Positions 16,543 through 26,116 are shown, numbered from the stretch's first letter. The stretch is DNA of 64,000 nucleotides from an uncultured Mesorhizobium sp. (GCA_937958475.1 CALFXR010000207.1:15512-79511); one strand, 5' to 3'. Numbers and translations are program-made. Notes: generated by a model from the sequence alone, not told the origin.

Positions 16543-19500
16543 ATGTCTCACCTTCTCGACCGCCTCAACTTCCTTGCCCGCAGGACTGCCGGAACCTTCT
16601 CCGACGGCCACGGCGTCACGACGACCGAGAGCAGAGCCTGGGAGGACAGCTACCGGAAGCGCTGGCAGCACGACAAGATCGTCCGCTCCACCCACGGCGC
16701 CAACTGCACCGGATCGTGCTCCTGGAAGATCTACGTCAAGGGCGGCATCGTCACCTGGGAGACGCAGCAGACCGACTACCCGCGCACGCGCCCCGACCTG
16801 CCGAACCACGAGCCGCGCGGCTGTTCGCGCGGTGCGAGCTACAGCTGGTACATGTATTCGGCCAACCGGGTTAAGTACCCGCTGATCCGCTCGCGGCTCC
16901 TGAAGCTGTGGCGGAAGGAGAGGGCGGTGCGCACGCCCGTCGGCGCCTGGGCGGCGATCCAGGAGGATCCGGCCAAGCGTGCGGACTATGTCCGCATGCG
17001 CGGGCTCGGCGGCTTCGTTCGCGCCACCTGGGACGAAGTCAACGAGATCATCGCCGCGGCCAACGCCTACACCGCGAAGAAATGGGGGCCGGACCGCGTC
17101 ATCGGCTTCTCGCCGATCCCAGCCATGTCGATGGTCTCCTATGCGGCCGGCTCGCGCTACCTGTCTCTGCTCGGCGGCGTCTGCATGTCGTTCTACGACT
17201 GGTACTGTGACCTGCCGCCGTCCTCGCCGATGACATGGGGCGAGCAGACGGACGTTCCGGAATCGGCGGACTGGTACAATTCCGGCTTCCTGATCCTGTG
17301 GGGTTCCAACGTCCCGCAGACGCGCACGCCGGATGCCCACTTCTACACCGAGGTGCGCTATCGCGGCGCCAAGTCGGTGGTCGTGTCGCCCGACTATTCG
17401 GAAGCGGCGAAGTTCTCCGACCTGTGGCTGCATCCCAAGCAGGGCACGGACGCGGCGCTTGCCATGGCGATGGGCCACGTCATCCTTCGCGAGTTCCACC
17501 TCGACCGCCAGGCCGAGTATTTCGAGGACTACTGCCGCCGCTACACCGACATGCCGATGCTGGTGAAGCTGGTGAAGAAGGGTGGCCACTTCGTTCCCGA
17601 TCGCCTGCTGCGCGCCTCCGACTTCGAGGGCTCTCTCGGCGAGACCAACAATCCCGAGTGGAAGACGGTCGCCATCGACGGAAAGACCATGAAGCCGGTC
17701 GCGCCCCTGGGATCGGTCGGCTACCGCTGGGGCGAGCAGGGCAAGTGGAACCTCGAGACCAAGGACGGCAAGGGCGCCGAGGTCGAGCTGGCGCTCAGCC
17801 TGATCCTCGAGGAGCATCGCGACCAGGTGGCGCCGGTGGCGTTCCCCTATTTCGGCAACCGCGAACATGATCACTTCGCCGGCACCAAGCACGATAGCGT
17901 TCTGCTGCGCTCCGTTCCGGCGAAAAGGATGAACCTCGCCGACGGCGAGACGCTGGTGGCGACCGTGTTCGACCTGTTCGTCGCCAACTACGGGCTCGAC
18001 CGCGGCCTTGGCGACACCAACTCGGCGAAGTCCTTCGACGAGGACATTCCCTACACCCCGGCATGGGCGGAGAAGGTCACCGGCGTGCCGCGCGGCCACA
18101 TCACGACGGTCGCCCGCGAATTCGCCCGCAACGCCGAGAAGACCAGGGGCCGCTCCATGGTCATCCTCGGGGCAGGGCTGAACCACTGGTATCACATGGA
18201 CATGAACTACCGGGGGATCATCAATCTCCTGGTGATGTGCGGCTGCGTCGGCCAGTCCGGCGGCGGCTGGAGCCACTATGTCGGCCAGGAGAAGCTGCGG
18301 CCGCAGACCGGCTGGACCGCGCTCGCCTTCGCGCTGGACTGGAACCGCCCGCCGCGGCAGATGAACTCGACTTCCTTCTTCTACGCGCACACCGACCAGT
18401 GGCGCTACGAGACGCTGAAGGTCGACGAGATCCTGTCGCCGACGGCACCGGAAGGACCGTGGGACGGCACGCTGATCGACTACAACATCCGCGCCGAGCG
18501 GATGGGCTGGCTGCCGTCGGCACCGCAGCTGAAGAGCAACCCGCTCGAGGTCGCCCGCGCGGCCGCCGCAGCGGGCCAGGAGGCCAAGGACTACGTGGCC
18601 TCCCAGCTCAAGTCGGGTGGGCTCGAGATGTCGTGCGAGGACCCCGACGACGAGGCCAACTGGCCGCGCAACCTGTTCGTCTGGCGCTCCAACCTGCTCG
18701 GCTCGTCCGGTAAGGGGCACGAGTACTTCCTGAAGCACCTGCTCGGCACGTCGCACGGCGTGCTCGGCAAGGATCTCGGCGACGAAGGCCGGCAGCGGGC
18801 GAAGGAAGCCGTCTGGCACGACAAGGCGCCGGAAGGGAAGCTCGACCTCCTGGTCACGCTCGACTTCCGCATGTCGACCACCTGCGTCTATTCCGACATC
18901 GTCCTGCCGACGGCCACCTGGTACGAGAAGAACGACCTCAATACCTCCGACATGCACCCGTTCATCCATCCGCTGACGAGTGCGGTGGATCCGGCCTGGG
19001 ACGCACGCAGCGACTGGGAGATCTTCAAGGGCATTGCCCGGAAGTTCTCGGATGTCGCGCCGGAAGTGCTCGGCGTCGAGAAGGACGTCGTGCTCGTGCC
19101 GATCCTGCACGACACGGCGGGCGAACTCGCCCAGCCGTTCGACGTGAAGGACTGGAAGAAGGGCGAGGTCGAGGCGATCCCCGGGCGCACGATGCCCGCG
19201 GTCGCCGTCGTCGAGCGCGACTATCCGAACCTCTATCGCCGCTTCACCGCGCTCGGGCCGCTGATGGACAAGCTCGGCAACGGCGGCAAGGGCATCTCCT
19301 GGAACACCCAGCACGAGGTCGATCTGCTCGGGCGTCTCAACGGCCTGGTGACGGAGGAGGGGGCCACCAAGGGCCGTCCGCGCATCGAGAGCGACATCGA
19401 CGCGACCGAGGTGATCCTGTCGCTGGCGCCGGAAACCAACGGCGAGGTGGCGGTGAAGGCCTGGCAGGCCTTGTCGAAAGCAACGGGGCGCGAGCATGCG

Positions 19501-20301
19501 CACCTGGCGCTGCCCAAGGAGGACGAGAAGATCCGCTTCCGCGACGTCGTCGCGCAGCCGCGCAAGATCATCTCCTCGCCGACCTGGTCGGGCCTGGAAT
19601 CGGAGAAGGTCTGCTACAATGCCGGTTACACGAACGTCCACGAGCTGATCCCGTGGCGGACGCTGACCGGCCGCCAGCAACTCTACCAGGACCATCTGTG
19701 GATGCGCGCCTTCGGCGAGGCGCTGTGCGTCTACCGGCCGCCGATCGACACCAAGTCGATCAACCCGGTCATCGAGGCGAAGTCGGGCGGCACGCCGCAC
19801 GTGGTGCTGAACTTCATCACCCCGCACCAGAAGTGGGGCATCCACTCGACCTATTCCGACAATCTGATGATGCTGACGCTGAACCGCGGCGGACCGGTCG
19901 TCTGGCTGTCGGAGACCGACGCGGCGAAGGCCGGCATCGCCGACAACGACTGGGTCGAGGTCTACAACGTCAACGGCGCCATCGTCGCCCGCGCCGTGGT
20001 CTCCCAGCGCATGAAGGAAGGCACGATCTTCATGTATCACGCGCAGGAGAAGATCGTGAACACGCCCGGCTCGCCGACCACCGGCCAGCGCGGCGGCATC
20101 CACAACTCGGTGACGAGGGCGATCACCAAGCCGACCCACATGATCGGCGGCTACGCCCAGCAATCCTACGGTTTCAACTACTACGGCACGGTGGGTTCCA
20201 ACCGCGACGAGTTCGTCATTGTCCGCAAGCTGGACAGTGTCGACTGGATGGAAGGTCCGCACCCTGGATCGGTCGCGAATGCGAAGGAGGCGGCAGAATG
20301 A
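16543..20301 (+). CDS. narG: Respiratory nitrate reductase alpha subunit NarG
   Basis: 1252 residues, full-length membrane-bound nitrate reductase catalytic subunit. The N-terminal FS0 [4Fe-4S] ligands (one His, three Cys) are in HGANCTGSCSW and GCSRGASYSW. The aspartate ligand of molybdenum is in CDLPPSSPMTWGEQTDVPESADW, within the conserved molybdopterin segment. No twin-arginine signal precedes it, so the active site faces the cytoplasm. The protein reduces nitrate to nitrite with Mo-bisMGD, taking electrons from NarH. Its TGA overlaps the narH ATG by 4 bases. Within the window, MogA probably contributes to the cofactor and NarJ to its insertion. Confidence 0.98.
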   Translation: MSHLLDRLNFLARRTAGTFSDGHGVTTTESRAWEDSYRKRWQHDKIVRSTHGANCTGSCSWKIYVKGGIVTWETQQTDYPRTRPDLPNHEPRGCSRGASYSWYMYSANRVKYPLIRSRLLKLWRKERAVRTPVGAWAAIQEDPAKRADYVRMRGLGGFVRATWDEVNEIIAAANAYTAKKWGPDRVIGFSPIPAMSMVSYAAGSRYLSLLGGVCMSFYDWYCDLPPSSPMTWGEQTDVPESADWYNSGFLILWGSNVPQTRTPDAHFYTEVRYRGAKSVVVSPDYSEAAKFSDLWLHPKQGTDAALAMAMGHVILREFHLDRQAEYFEDYCRRYTDMPMLVKLVKKGGHFVPDRLLRASDFEGSLGETNNPEWKTVAIDGKTMKPVAPLGSVGYRWGEQGKWNLETKDGKGAEVELALSLILEEHRDQVAPVAFPYFGNREHDHFAGTKHDSVLLRSVPAKRMNLADGETLVATVFDLFVANYGLDRGLGDTNSAKSFDEDIPYTPAWAEKVTGVPRGHITTVAREFARNAEKTRGRSMVILGAGLNHWYHMDMNYRGIINLLVMCGCVGQSGGGWSHYVGQEKLRPQTGWTALAFALDWNRPPRQMNSTSFFYAHTDQWRYETLKVDEILSPTAPEGPWDGTLIDYNIRAERMGWLPSAPQLKSNPLEVARAAAAAGQEAKDYVASQLKSGGLEMSCEDPDDEANWPRNLFVWRSNLLGSSGKGHEYFLKHLLGTSHGVLGKDLGDEGRQRAKEAVWHDKAPEGKLDLLVTLDFRMSTTCVYSDIVLPTATWYEKNDLNTSDMHPFIHPLTSAVDPAWDARSDWEIFKGIARKFSDVAPEVLGVEKDVVLVPILHDTAGELAQPFDVKDWKKGEVEAIPGRTMPAVAVVERDYPNLYRRFTALGPLMDKLGNGGKGISWNTQHEVDLLGRLNGLVTEEGATKGRPRIESDIDATEVILSLAPETNGEVAVKAWQALSKATGREHAHLALPKEDEKIRFRDVVAQPRKIISSPTWSGLESEKVCYNAGYTNVHELIPWRTLTGRQQLYQDHLWMRAFGEALCVYRPPIDTKSINPVIEAKSGGTPHVVLNFITPHQKWGIHSTYSDNLMMLTLNRGGPVVWLSETDAAKAGIADNDWVEVYNVNGAIVARAVVSQRMKEGTIFMYHAQEKIVNTPGSPTTGQRGGIHNSVTRAITKPTHMIGGYAQQSYGFNYYGTVGSNRDEFVIVRKLDSVDWMEGPHPGSVANAKEAAE

Positions 20302-21836
20302 AGATCCGCGCGCAAATCGGCATGGTGCTGAACCTCGACAAGTGCATCGGGTGTCACACCTGTTCGGTGACCTGCAAGAACGTCTGGACGAACCGCGAGG
20401 GCGTCGAATACGCCTGGTTCAACAATGTCGAGACCAAGCCCGGCGTCGGTTATCCCAAGGAGTGGGAGAACCAGAAGAAGTGGAACGGCGGCTGGGTGCG
20501 CAAGGCCAACGGCCGCATCGAGCCGAAGATGGGCGCCAAGTGGCGCATCCTGGCGAAGATCTTCGCCAATCCGGACCTGCCGGAGATCGACGACTACTAC
20601 GAGCCGTTCGACTTCGACTACGGCCATCTGCAGACCGCCAAGGAAAGCCGGACGACGCCGACCGCGAGGCCGCGCTCGATGATCACCGGCGAACGCATGG
20701 AGAAGATCGAGTGGGGGCCGAACTGGGAAGAAATCCTCGGCGGGGAATTCTCCAAGCGCTCGAAGGACGCCAATTTCGAGGGCATCGAGAAGGAGATCTA
20801 CGGCCAGTTCGAGAACACCTTCATGATGTATCTGCCGAGGCTGTGCGAGCACTGCCTCAACCCGACCTGCGTGGCCGCGTGCCCGTCGGGGGCGATCTAC
20901 AAGCGCGAGGACGACGGCATCGTCCTCATCGACCAAGAGAAGTGCCGCGGCTGGCGCATGTGCGTGTCGGGCTGCCCGTACAAGAAGATCTACTACAACT
21001 GGTCGTCGGGCAAATCCGAGAAGTGCGTGTTCTGCTACCCGCGCATCGAGGCCGGCCATCCGACGGTGTGCTCGGAGACCTGCGTCGGGCGCATCCGCTA
21101 TCTCGGCGTCGTGCTCTATGACGCCGACCGCATCGCGCATGCGGCGTCGACCGCCGACGAGAAGGATCTCTACGAGGAGCAGCTGAAGGTCTTCCTCGAC
21201 CCGAACGATCCGGCCGTCGTCGCCCAGGCGCGCAAGGACGGCGTGCCGGAAGCCTGGCTCGAGGCGGCGAAGAGGTCGCCGGTGTGGAAGATGGCGATGG
21301 AGTGGAAGGTGGCCTTCCCGCTGCATCCCGAATACCGGACGCTGCCGATGGTCTGGTACATCCCGCCGCTGTCGCCGCTGCAGTCGGCCGCCGAGGCCGG
21401 CAAGATCGGCATGGACGGCGACATGCCGGACGTGCGCTCGCTGCGCATCCCCGTGCGCTACCTCGCCAACCTGCTCACCGCCGGCAAGGAGGAGCCCGTC
21501 GTCTCGGCGCTGGAGCGCATGCTCGCCATGCGCGCCTACATGCGCGGCAAGAGCGTCGACGGCGTCATCGACGAAAGCGTGGCGGCCCGGGTCGGCATGA
21601 CCGGCGCCATGATCGAGGAGATGTACCAGATCATGGCGATCGCCAACTACGAGGACCGCTTCGTCATCCCGACGAGCCATCGGGAAATCTCCGAGGACGC
21701 CTACGACGTGCGCGGCTCCTGCGGCTTCTCCTTCGGCAACGGCTGCTCGGGCGGCACGTCCGACGCCGATCTCTTCGGCGCCAAGAAACGCAAGACCGTG
21801 CAGACGCCCACGGACATCTTCAGGGAGCAGGTCTGA
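20298..21836 (+). CDS. narH: Respiratory nitrate reductase beta subunit NarH
   Basis: 512 residues, the same length as E. coli NarH. Four Fe-S cluster motifs are present: LDKCIGCHTCSVTCK near the N-terminus, CEHCLNPTCVAACPSG, CRGWRMCVSGCPYKK and CVFCYPRIEAGHPTVCSETC. In CRGWRMC a tryptophan replaces one cysteine, giving the normal [3Fe-4S] centre of NarH. The subunit carries electrons from the NarI haems to NarG on the cytoplasmic face of the membrane. The start is the ATG overlapping the narG stop. narJ begins on the last base of its stop codon. Confidence 0.98.
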   Translation: MKIRAQIGMVLNLDKCIGCHTCSVTCKNVWTNREGVEYAWFNNVETKPGVGYPKEWENQKKWNGGWVRKANGRIEPKMGAKWRILAKIFANPDLPEIDDYYEPFDFDYGHLQTAKESRTTPTARPRSMITGERMEKIEWGPNWEEILGGEFSKRSKDANFEGIEKEIYGQFENTFMMYLPRLCEHCLNPTCVAACPSGAIYKREDDGIVLIDQEKCRGWRMCVSGCPYKKIYYNWSSGKSEKCVFCYPRIEAGHPTVCSETCVGRIRYLGVVLYDADRIAHAASTADEKDLYEEQLKVFLDPNDPAVVAQARKDGVPEAWLEAAKRSPVWKMAMEWKVAFPLHPEYRTLPMVWYIPPLSPLQSAAEAGKIGMDGDMPDVRSLRIPVRYLANLLTAGKEEPVVSALERMLAMRAYMRGKSVDGVIDESVAARVGMTGAMIEEMYQIMAIANYEDRFVIPTSHREISEDAYDVRGSCGFSFGNGCSGGTSDADLFGAKKRKTVQTPTDIFREQV

Positions 21837-22537
21837 TGAACACGACGCTGAAAGTCATCTCACTCCTGCTCTCCTATCCGAGCGAGGAGCTGCAGGCGGC
21901 AGTGCCGGAGCTGAAGGCGGCGCTCGCCGCCGACGGCATCGGCGCGCGCGAGCAGAAGCTGCTCGGCCGGCTCGCCGACGACATCGCCCGGCTCGACCTC
22001 TACGAGGCGCAGGAACGCTACGTCTACCTCTTCGACCGCACGCGTTCCCTGTCGCTGCATCTGTTCGAACACGTCCACGGCGAGAGCCGCGACCGCGGCC
22101 AGGCCATGGTCGACCTGAAGACGATGTACGAGGACGCCGGCTTCGAGATCGATGCGAAGGAACTGCCCGACTACCTGCCGCTCTTCCTCGAATTCCTTTC
22201 GACCCGCACGGAGGAAGAGGCCGCTGAGCTGCTCGCCCAGACTGCGCACATCGCCGCGGCGCTGAAGGAGCGGCTGAAGAAGCGCGACTCCGTCTACGTC
22301 AACGCCTTCGGCGTGCTGGAGGCGCTGGGGCAGGGCAGGCCCGATGCCGCTCTCCTCCGCGAACTGCTCGATGCGCCGGAGGACGATCCCGACGACCTCG
22401 AAGCGCTCGATCGCCTCTGGGAAGAGGAGGCCGTGACCTTCGGCGGAAACGCCGGGGAGAACGCCTGCGGTCCCGACCGCCTGCGCACGCAGATGCGCGC
22501 CGCCGCACGCAAGCCCGACCAATCGCCGACCGCCTGA
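21836..22537 (+). CDS. narJ: Nitrate reductase molybdenum cofactor assembly chaperone NarJ
   Basis: 233 residues of the TorD/DmsD/NarJ superfamily. Recognisable parts are the N-terminal LKVISLLLSYPSEEL, the core ERYVYLFDRTRSLSLHLFEHVHGESRDRGQAMVDL (shown by its FEHVHGESRDRG motif) and DYLPLFLEFLS, all typical of NarJ. The chaperone binds apo-NarG, holds the complex off the membrane and promotes Mo-bisMGD and FS0 insertion. The TGATG junction with narH indicates translational coupling. The acidic C-terminal tail is variable in the family. Confidence 0.96.
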   Translation: MNTTLKVISLLLSYPSEELQAAVPELKAALAADGIGAREQKLLGRLADDIARLDLYEAQERYVYLFDRTRSLSLHLFEHVHGESRDRGQAMVDLKTMYEDAGFEIDAKELPDYLPLFLEFLSTRTEEEAAELLAQTAHIAAALKERLKKRDSVYVNAFGVLEALGQGRPDAALLRELLDAPEDDPDDLEALDRLWEEEAVTFGGNAGENACGPDRLRTQMRAAARKPDQSPTA

Positions 22538-22550
22538 GGAGGATGGCGCC

Positions 22551-23270
22551 ATGCAGAACTTCCTGAATTCGCTGGTGTTCGGGATCTACCCCTACATCGC
22601 CCTCGCGGTCCTCGTCGTCGGGACCGTCGTTCGCTACGATCGAGAGCCCTACACCTGGCGATCCGGATCGAGCCAGTTGCTGCGCCGCAAGCAGCTCGTC
22701 TGGGGCTCCGTCCTGTTCCATGTCGGCGTTCTGATGATCTTCGCCGGCCATGTCGTCGGCCTGCTCACGCCGATCGCGCTGTTCGACGCGCTGGGCGTCA
22801 GCCATGGCGCCAAGCAGATGCTGGCGATCGTCGCCGGCGGCGTCGCCGGCGTGATGGCGATCATCGGCGCGACGCTGCTCGTCCACCGCCGCCTGTTCGA
22901 TGCGCGCGTGCGCGCGTCGTCGAGCGCCTCCGACACGCTGATCATCATCCTCCTGTGGATCCAGCTGGCGCTCGGCCTGCTGACGATACCCGTCTCGATG
23001 CAGCATCTCGACGGCCACGAGATGGTCAAGTTCATGAACTGGGCCCAAGGCATCTTCACCTTCAATCCCGAGGCCTCCAGCTACGTCGCCGACGCGGCTG
23101 CGATCTTCAAGCTGCACCTCTTCCTCGGCCTGACGATCCTGCTCGTCTTCCCGTTCACCCGGCTCGTGCACATGCTGAGCGCTCCGGTCCGCTATCTGTG
23201 GCGGCCGGGCTACCAAGTGGTGCGGCAGAAACCATCCCGCGCGGCCTCCGTGCGGCTGCCGGCGGAGTAG
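22551..23270 (+). CDS. narI: Respiratory nitrate reductase gamma subunit NarI (cytochrome b)
   Basis: 239 residues with five hydrophobic segments. Histidine ligands for the two b-type haems are expected in LFHVGVLMIFAGHVVGL (first pair) and in the C-terminal segment FKLHLFLGLTILLVFPFTRLVHML (second pair); both motifs are present. NarI anchors NarGH to the membrane and oxidises quinol at the periplasmic face, releasing protons there. The ribosome-binding site GAGGA precedes the ATG, and the gene follows narJ by 13 bases. Ubiquinol is the likely donor, because ubiTUV and ubiDX are encoded alongside. Confidence 0.96.
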   Translation: MQNFLNSLVFGIYPYIALAVLVVGTVVRYDREPYTWRSGSSQLLRRKQLVWGSVLFHVGVLMIFAGHVVGLLTPIALFDALGVSHGAKQMLAIVAGGVAGVMAIIGATLLVHRRLFDARVRASSSASDTLIIILLWIQLALGLLTIPVSMQHLDGHEMVKFMNWAQGIFTFNPEASSYVADAAAIFKLHLFLGLTILLVFPFTRLVHMLSAPVRYLWRPGYQVVRQKPSRAASVRLPAE

Positions 23271-23275
23271 GGGCC

Positions 23276-24193
23276 ATGGCGACCGTCTACGACGTCAGCA
23301 AGACAACGGGATCCACGGGGAAGGGGCATGCCCACGGCGCCGATCCGACGTTCCAGGAACTCGACACGCGCATTCCGCCGAAGGCGAAGCCGGTCTTCTC
23401 GGCGGTCGCGGTGAACGGCCGGACGATCGACGAGGCCGACATCCTCGCCGAGGCGCAGCATCATCCTGCATCCAATCCGGGGGAGGCGCTCGCCGCCGCG
23501 GCGCGGGCGCTGGTGGTGCGCGAGTTGCTCGTCCAGGAGGCGCGCCGGCTCGGCATCGACGCGGCTGCGTGCCTTTGCGACGACGACGGGCGCAGCGAGA
23601 CGCCGGACGAGGCGGCAATCCGGCTTCTCGTCGAACGCGAGGTCGCTGTGCCAGAAGCGACCGAGGCGGAATGCCGCCGCTACTACGCCAACAACCCGGC
23701 GCAGTTCCGCTCCGACGCGCTTTACGAAGCACGGCACATCCTCTTCGCCGCGCGGACCGACGACAGGGAGGCGAGGGCGGCGGCGAGGGCCGAGGCCGAG
23801 CGCCTGGTCGCCGTCCTCGAAAACCATCCCGGCGAGTTCGCCGCGCTGGCGCGCGCGTTCTCCGATTGTCCGTCACGGGAGCATGGCGGCAATCTCGGCC
23901 AGATCGGGCCGGGATCGACGGTGCCCGAGTTCGAGCGCGCACTCGATCGGGCCGCGACGACAGGCTTGCTTGCCGCGCCGGTGGAAAGCCGGTTCGGCAT
24001 CCATGTCGTGTCGCTCGACCGACGCATACCCGGCGAGACGCTGCCGTTCGAGATCGTGCGCGAGCGCATCGCGGCGTGGCTGGAAGCAGCGAGCTGGTCC
24101 AGGGCCGTCTCGCAATACATCGCCGTCCTCGCCGGCAAGGCCGAGATCAGCGGGATCGACATCGGGGCCACGGAGGGACCCTTGATCCAATAG
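23276..24193 (+). CDS. Parvulin-type peptidyl-prolyl isomerase, NifM/PpiC-like
   Basis: 305 residues. A PpiC rotamase domain covers about 155-255: ARHILFAARTDD, then FAALARAFSDCPS, GGNLGQIGPGSTVPEFERAL and ESRFGIHVVSLDR. The N-terminal half is helical, like NifM/SurA chaperone arms. There is no signal peptide, so it is predicted to be cytoplasmic. It lies 5 bases after narI and is presumably part of the nar transcript. Such isomerases are recurrent in alpha- and betaproteobacterial nar operons, where a role in folding or maturing the reductase is suspected. That role is inference; the fold is clear. Confidence 0.85.
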   Translation: MATVYDVSKTTGSTGKGHAHGADPTFQELDTRIPPKAKPVFSAVAVNGRTIDEADILAEAQHHPASNPGEALAAAARALVVRELLVQEARRLGIDAAACLCDDDGRSETPDEAAIRLLVEREVAVPEATEAECRRYYANNPAQFRSDALYEARHILFAARTDDREARAAARAEAERLVAVLENHPGEFAALARAFSDCPSREHGGNLGQIGPGSTVPEFERALDRAATTGLLAAPVESRFGIHVVSLDRRIPGETLPFEIVRERIAAWLEAASWSRAVSQYIAVLAGKAEISGIDIGATEGPLIQ

Positions 24194-24202
24194 GGAGGTC
24201 AG

Positions 24203-24784
24203 ATGGACCTGGAAGCCGAATCGCGGGCACTGGCGATCGCGGCACTGGCGGGGAGGCCGCCGGTCGATCAGTTGCGGTCGCCGCTCGACTACATCTTCGC
24301 GGAACATTTTCGCCAGCGAAGCCTGTGCCGCATCCTCTGCGAGCTGGCCGCGCAGGCGCATCTCGACAAGGAAATGGCGACGGCCGCGCTCGACTTCCTG
24401 CGGACGGATTTCGGACTCCACGTCGTCGACGAGGAAAAGGATCTCTTCCCGCTGCTACGCCGGCGCCGGCAGAGGCAGGACCGCATGAACGACATACTCG
24501 GGACGTTGTCCGCGGAACACGCAGCCGACGCGATCGACGCCAACCAGATCATTGCGGCGCTGGCCGCGGCCCTCGATGACGAAAACCCCGTCCGACTGGA
24601 TGACACGGCAAGGGCGCTGATGACCAGTTTTGCTGCGAACGAGCGACGCCATCTGACGACCGAGAACGCCATCGTACTACCCCTGGCGCGGGCGCGGCTC
24701 ACGATCACCGATCTCGAAACGCTCGGCCGCCACATGGCCGCCCGGCGCAGCGTCGCCTATCCGGAGGGCAGGGATGCTGTCTGA
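24203..24784 (+). CDS. Hemerythrin-like HHE domain protein
   Basis: 193 residues. A four-helix diiron pattern is visible: EHFRQRSLCRIL, HVVDEEKDLFPLL, LSAEHAADAID and ERRHLTTENAIVLPLAR give a His, His-x3-Glu, His and His-x3-Glu series. HHE proteins bind O2 or NO, or repair and protect Fe-S centres. Behind nitrate reductase, which makes NO as a by-product, NO handling or Fe-S protection is plausible but not shown. It starts 9 bases after the parvulin with GGGAGGTCAG upstream. Its last 11 bases overlap the carbonic anhydrase gene. Confidence 0.8.
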   Translation: MDLEAESRALAIAALAGRPPVDQLRSPLDYIFAEHFRQRSLCRILCELAAQAHLDKEMATAALDFLRTDFGLHVVDEEKDLFPLLRRRRQRQDRMNDILGTLSAEHAADAIDANQIIAALAAALDDENPVRLDDTARALMTSFAANERRHLTTENAIVLPLARARLTITDLETLGRHMAARRSVAYPEGRDAV

Positions 24785-25421
24785 CCTTTTCGAGCACAAT
24801 CGCCGCTGGGCGGACGAGAAACGCCGCGACGACCCCGACTATTTTCGCAGACTGGCCGGCCTGCAGCGGCCGGAATATCTCTGGATCGGCTGTTCCGACA
24901 GCCGCGTGCCGGCCAACGTCATCACCGGGCTGGAACCCGGCGAGGTGTTCGTCCACCGCAACGTCGCCAACCTCGTGCACAGGGCCGACGTCAATCTCCT
25001 CTCGGTGCTCGAATTCGCCGTCGAGACGCTGGAGGTGAAGCACGTCATCGTCTGCGGCCACTATGGCTGCGGCGGCGTGCGCGCGGCCATGGACGGCAAC
25101 CGCCACGGCATCATCGACCACTGGCTGCAACCTATCCGCGACATCGCCGACGGCTGCGGCGACCTCCTGCCGGACGAGCACGACGGCGACCGCCGCCTCG
25201 ACCGCATCTGCGAGCTCAACGTCCAGTCGCAGGTCGCCGGCCTGGCGCGAACGCCGATCATCCAGTCGGCATGGAAGCGCGGCCGCAGCATCACCATCCA
25301 CGGCTGGATCTACAGCCTCGACGACGGCCTGCTGCGCAACCTCGACTGCAGCGCCGACGGACCCGGCGAAGCGGTCAAGGCCGGCCGCTGCTCTTGCCAC
25401 CTGATCGACAAAGGACAATGA
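24774..25421 (+). CDS. can: Beta-class carbonic anhydrase
   Basis: 215 residues. Zinc ligands and catalytic dyad are clear: Cys-x-Asp-x-Arg in GCSDSRVPA (residues about 39-45) and His-x2-Cys in CGHYGCGG (about 98-104). The N-terminus DLFEHNRRWADEKRRDDPDYF is that of the Can/CynT-type clade. The enzyme interconverts CO2 and bicarbonate in the cytoplasm. The unusual point is its place: its start lies inside the end of the hemerythrin-like gene, at the distal end of the nar operon. This implies co-expression under anaerobic nitrate respiration. It is followed 4 bases later by the DUF2478 gene. Confidence 0.93.
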   Translation: MLSDLFEHNRRWADEKRRDDPDYFRRLAGLQRPEYLWIGCSDSRVPANVITGLEPGEVFVHRNVANLVHRADVNLLSVLEFAVETLEVKHVIVCGHYGCGGVRAAMDGNRHGIIDHWLQPIRDIADGCGDLLPDEHDGDRRLDRICELNVQSQVAGLARTPIIQSAWKRGRSITIHGWIYSLDDGLLRNLDCSADGPGEAVKAGRCSCHLIDKGQ

Positions 25422-25425
25422 TCTG

Positions 25426-26031
25426 ATGACCGTCACATTCGCACACCGCAAGGGACGCTCCGTGCAACCGGACAATCAAGAGACGTTTCCGCTCGTCGCC
25501 GGCGTTGTCGGCCATGGCCGCGAGCCGGTCGACCCGCTGCTCGAGGCGGCCGCGCGCACGCTCCGCGCCATGGGCTATCGCGTCGGCGGTTTCGTCCAGG
25601 AGGAGCGCATCGCCGACGGCTGCTGCGCGGCGACCTATCTGCGCGACATCGAGGACGGGCGCAGCGTCCTGATTACCCAGATCCTCGGCGCAGAGGCAAA
25701 GGGCTGCCGGCTCGATCCGCAGCGCCTCGCCCAGGCGTGCGTCGGACTGCTCGACAGCCTCGACGGCGGCATCGACCTGCTCGTGCTCAATCGCTTCGGC
25801 AAGGACGAGGCGGAGGGCCGCGGCTTCCGCACCGTCATCGAGAAGGCGCTCGGCCTGGGCATCCCGGTTCTGTTCGGCGTGCGCGAGGCCTATGCGCCGG
25901 CGCTTGGAGACTTCGCCGGCGACTACGGCACGACGCTTGCGCCCGACGAGGCCGCGATCATCGCGTGGTGCGTCGACGTGCTCGGCCGGCGGGGAGGGGA
26001 TGCCGCGAAGGGCGAGAAAACGGCAGCGTGA
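25426..26031 (+). CDS. DUF2478 family protein
   Basis: 201 residues. After about 20 residues the sequence PLVAGVVGHGREPVDPLLEAAA begins a P-loop-like fold. Further family features are RVGGFVQEER, the metal-binding-looking motif ADGCCAATYLRDIEDG, and a C-terminal DLLVLNRFGKDEAEGRGFR. DUF2478 proteins occur beside molybdate transporters and molybdoenzymes and may be nucleotide-dependent accessory factors; the biochemical role is not established. As last gene of the nar cluster it may help molybdenum supply or enzyme maturation (inference). The in-frame start at 25426 follows the carbonic anhydrase stop closely. Confidence 0.78.
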   Translation: MTVTFAHRKGRSVQPDNQETFPLVAGVVGHGREPVDPLLEAAARTLRAMGYRVGGFVQEERIADGCCAATYLRDIEDGRSVLITQILGAEAKGCRLDPQRLAQACVGLLDSLDGGIDLLVLNRFGKDEAEGRGFRTVIEKALGLGIPVLFGVREAYAPALGDFAGDYGTTLAPDEAAIIAWCVDVLGRRGGDAAKGEKTAA

Positions 26032-26116
26032 ACGGCAATCAGGCCTTGCATCGCATCACACCCATCAGTCGCATAAGATATATTATGGAACCTATTGCAA
26101 CGCTGCCAGCTGAGAG

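Noticed and set aside
15133..20262. 1709-codon open frame on the minus strand
   Set aside because: It is antisense to narK2 and narG. Composition is Arg/Asp/Gly-rich with no fold, a typical GC-rich shadow of a long real gene.
20940..21000. Trp in place of a Cys in a NarH cluster motif
   Set aside because: CRGWRMC is the standard NarH [3Fe-4S] motif.
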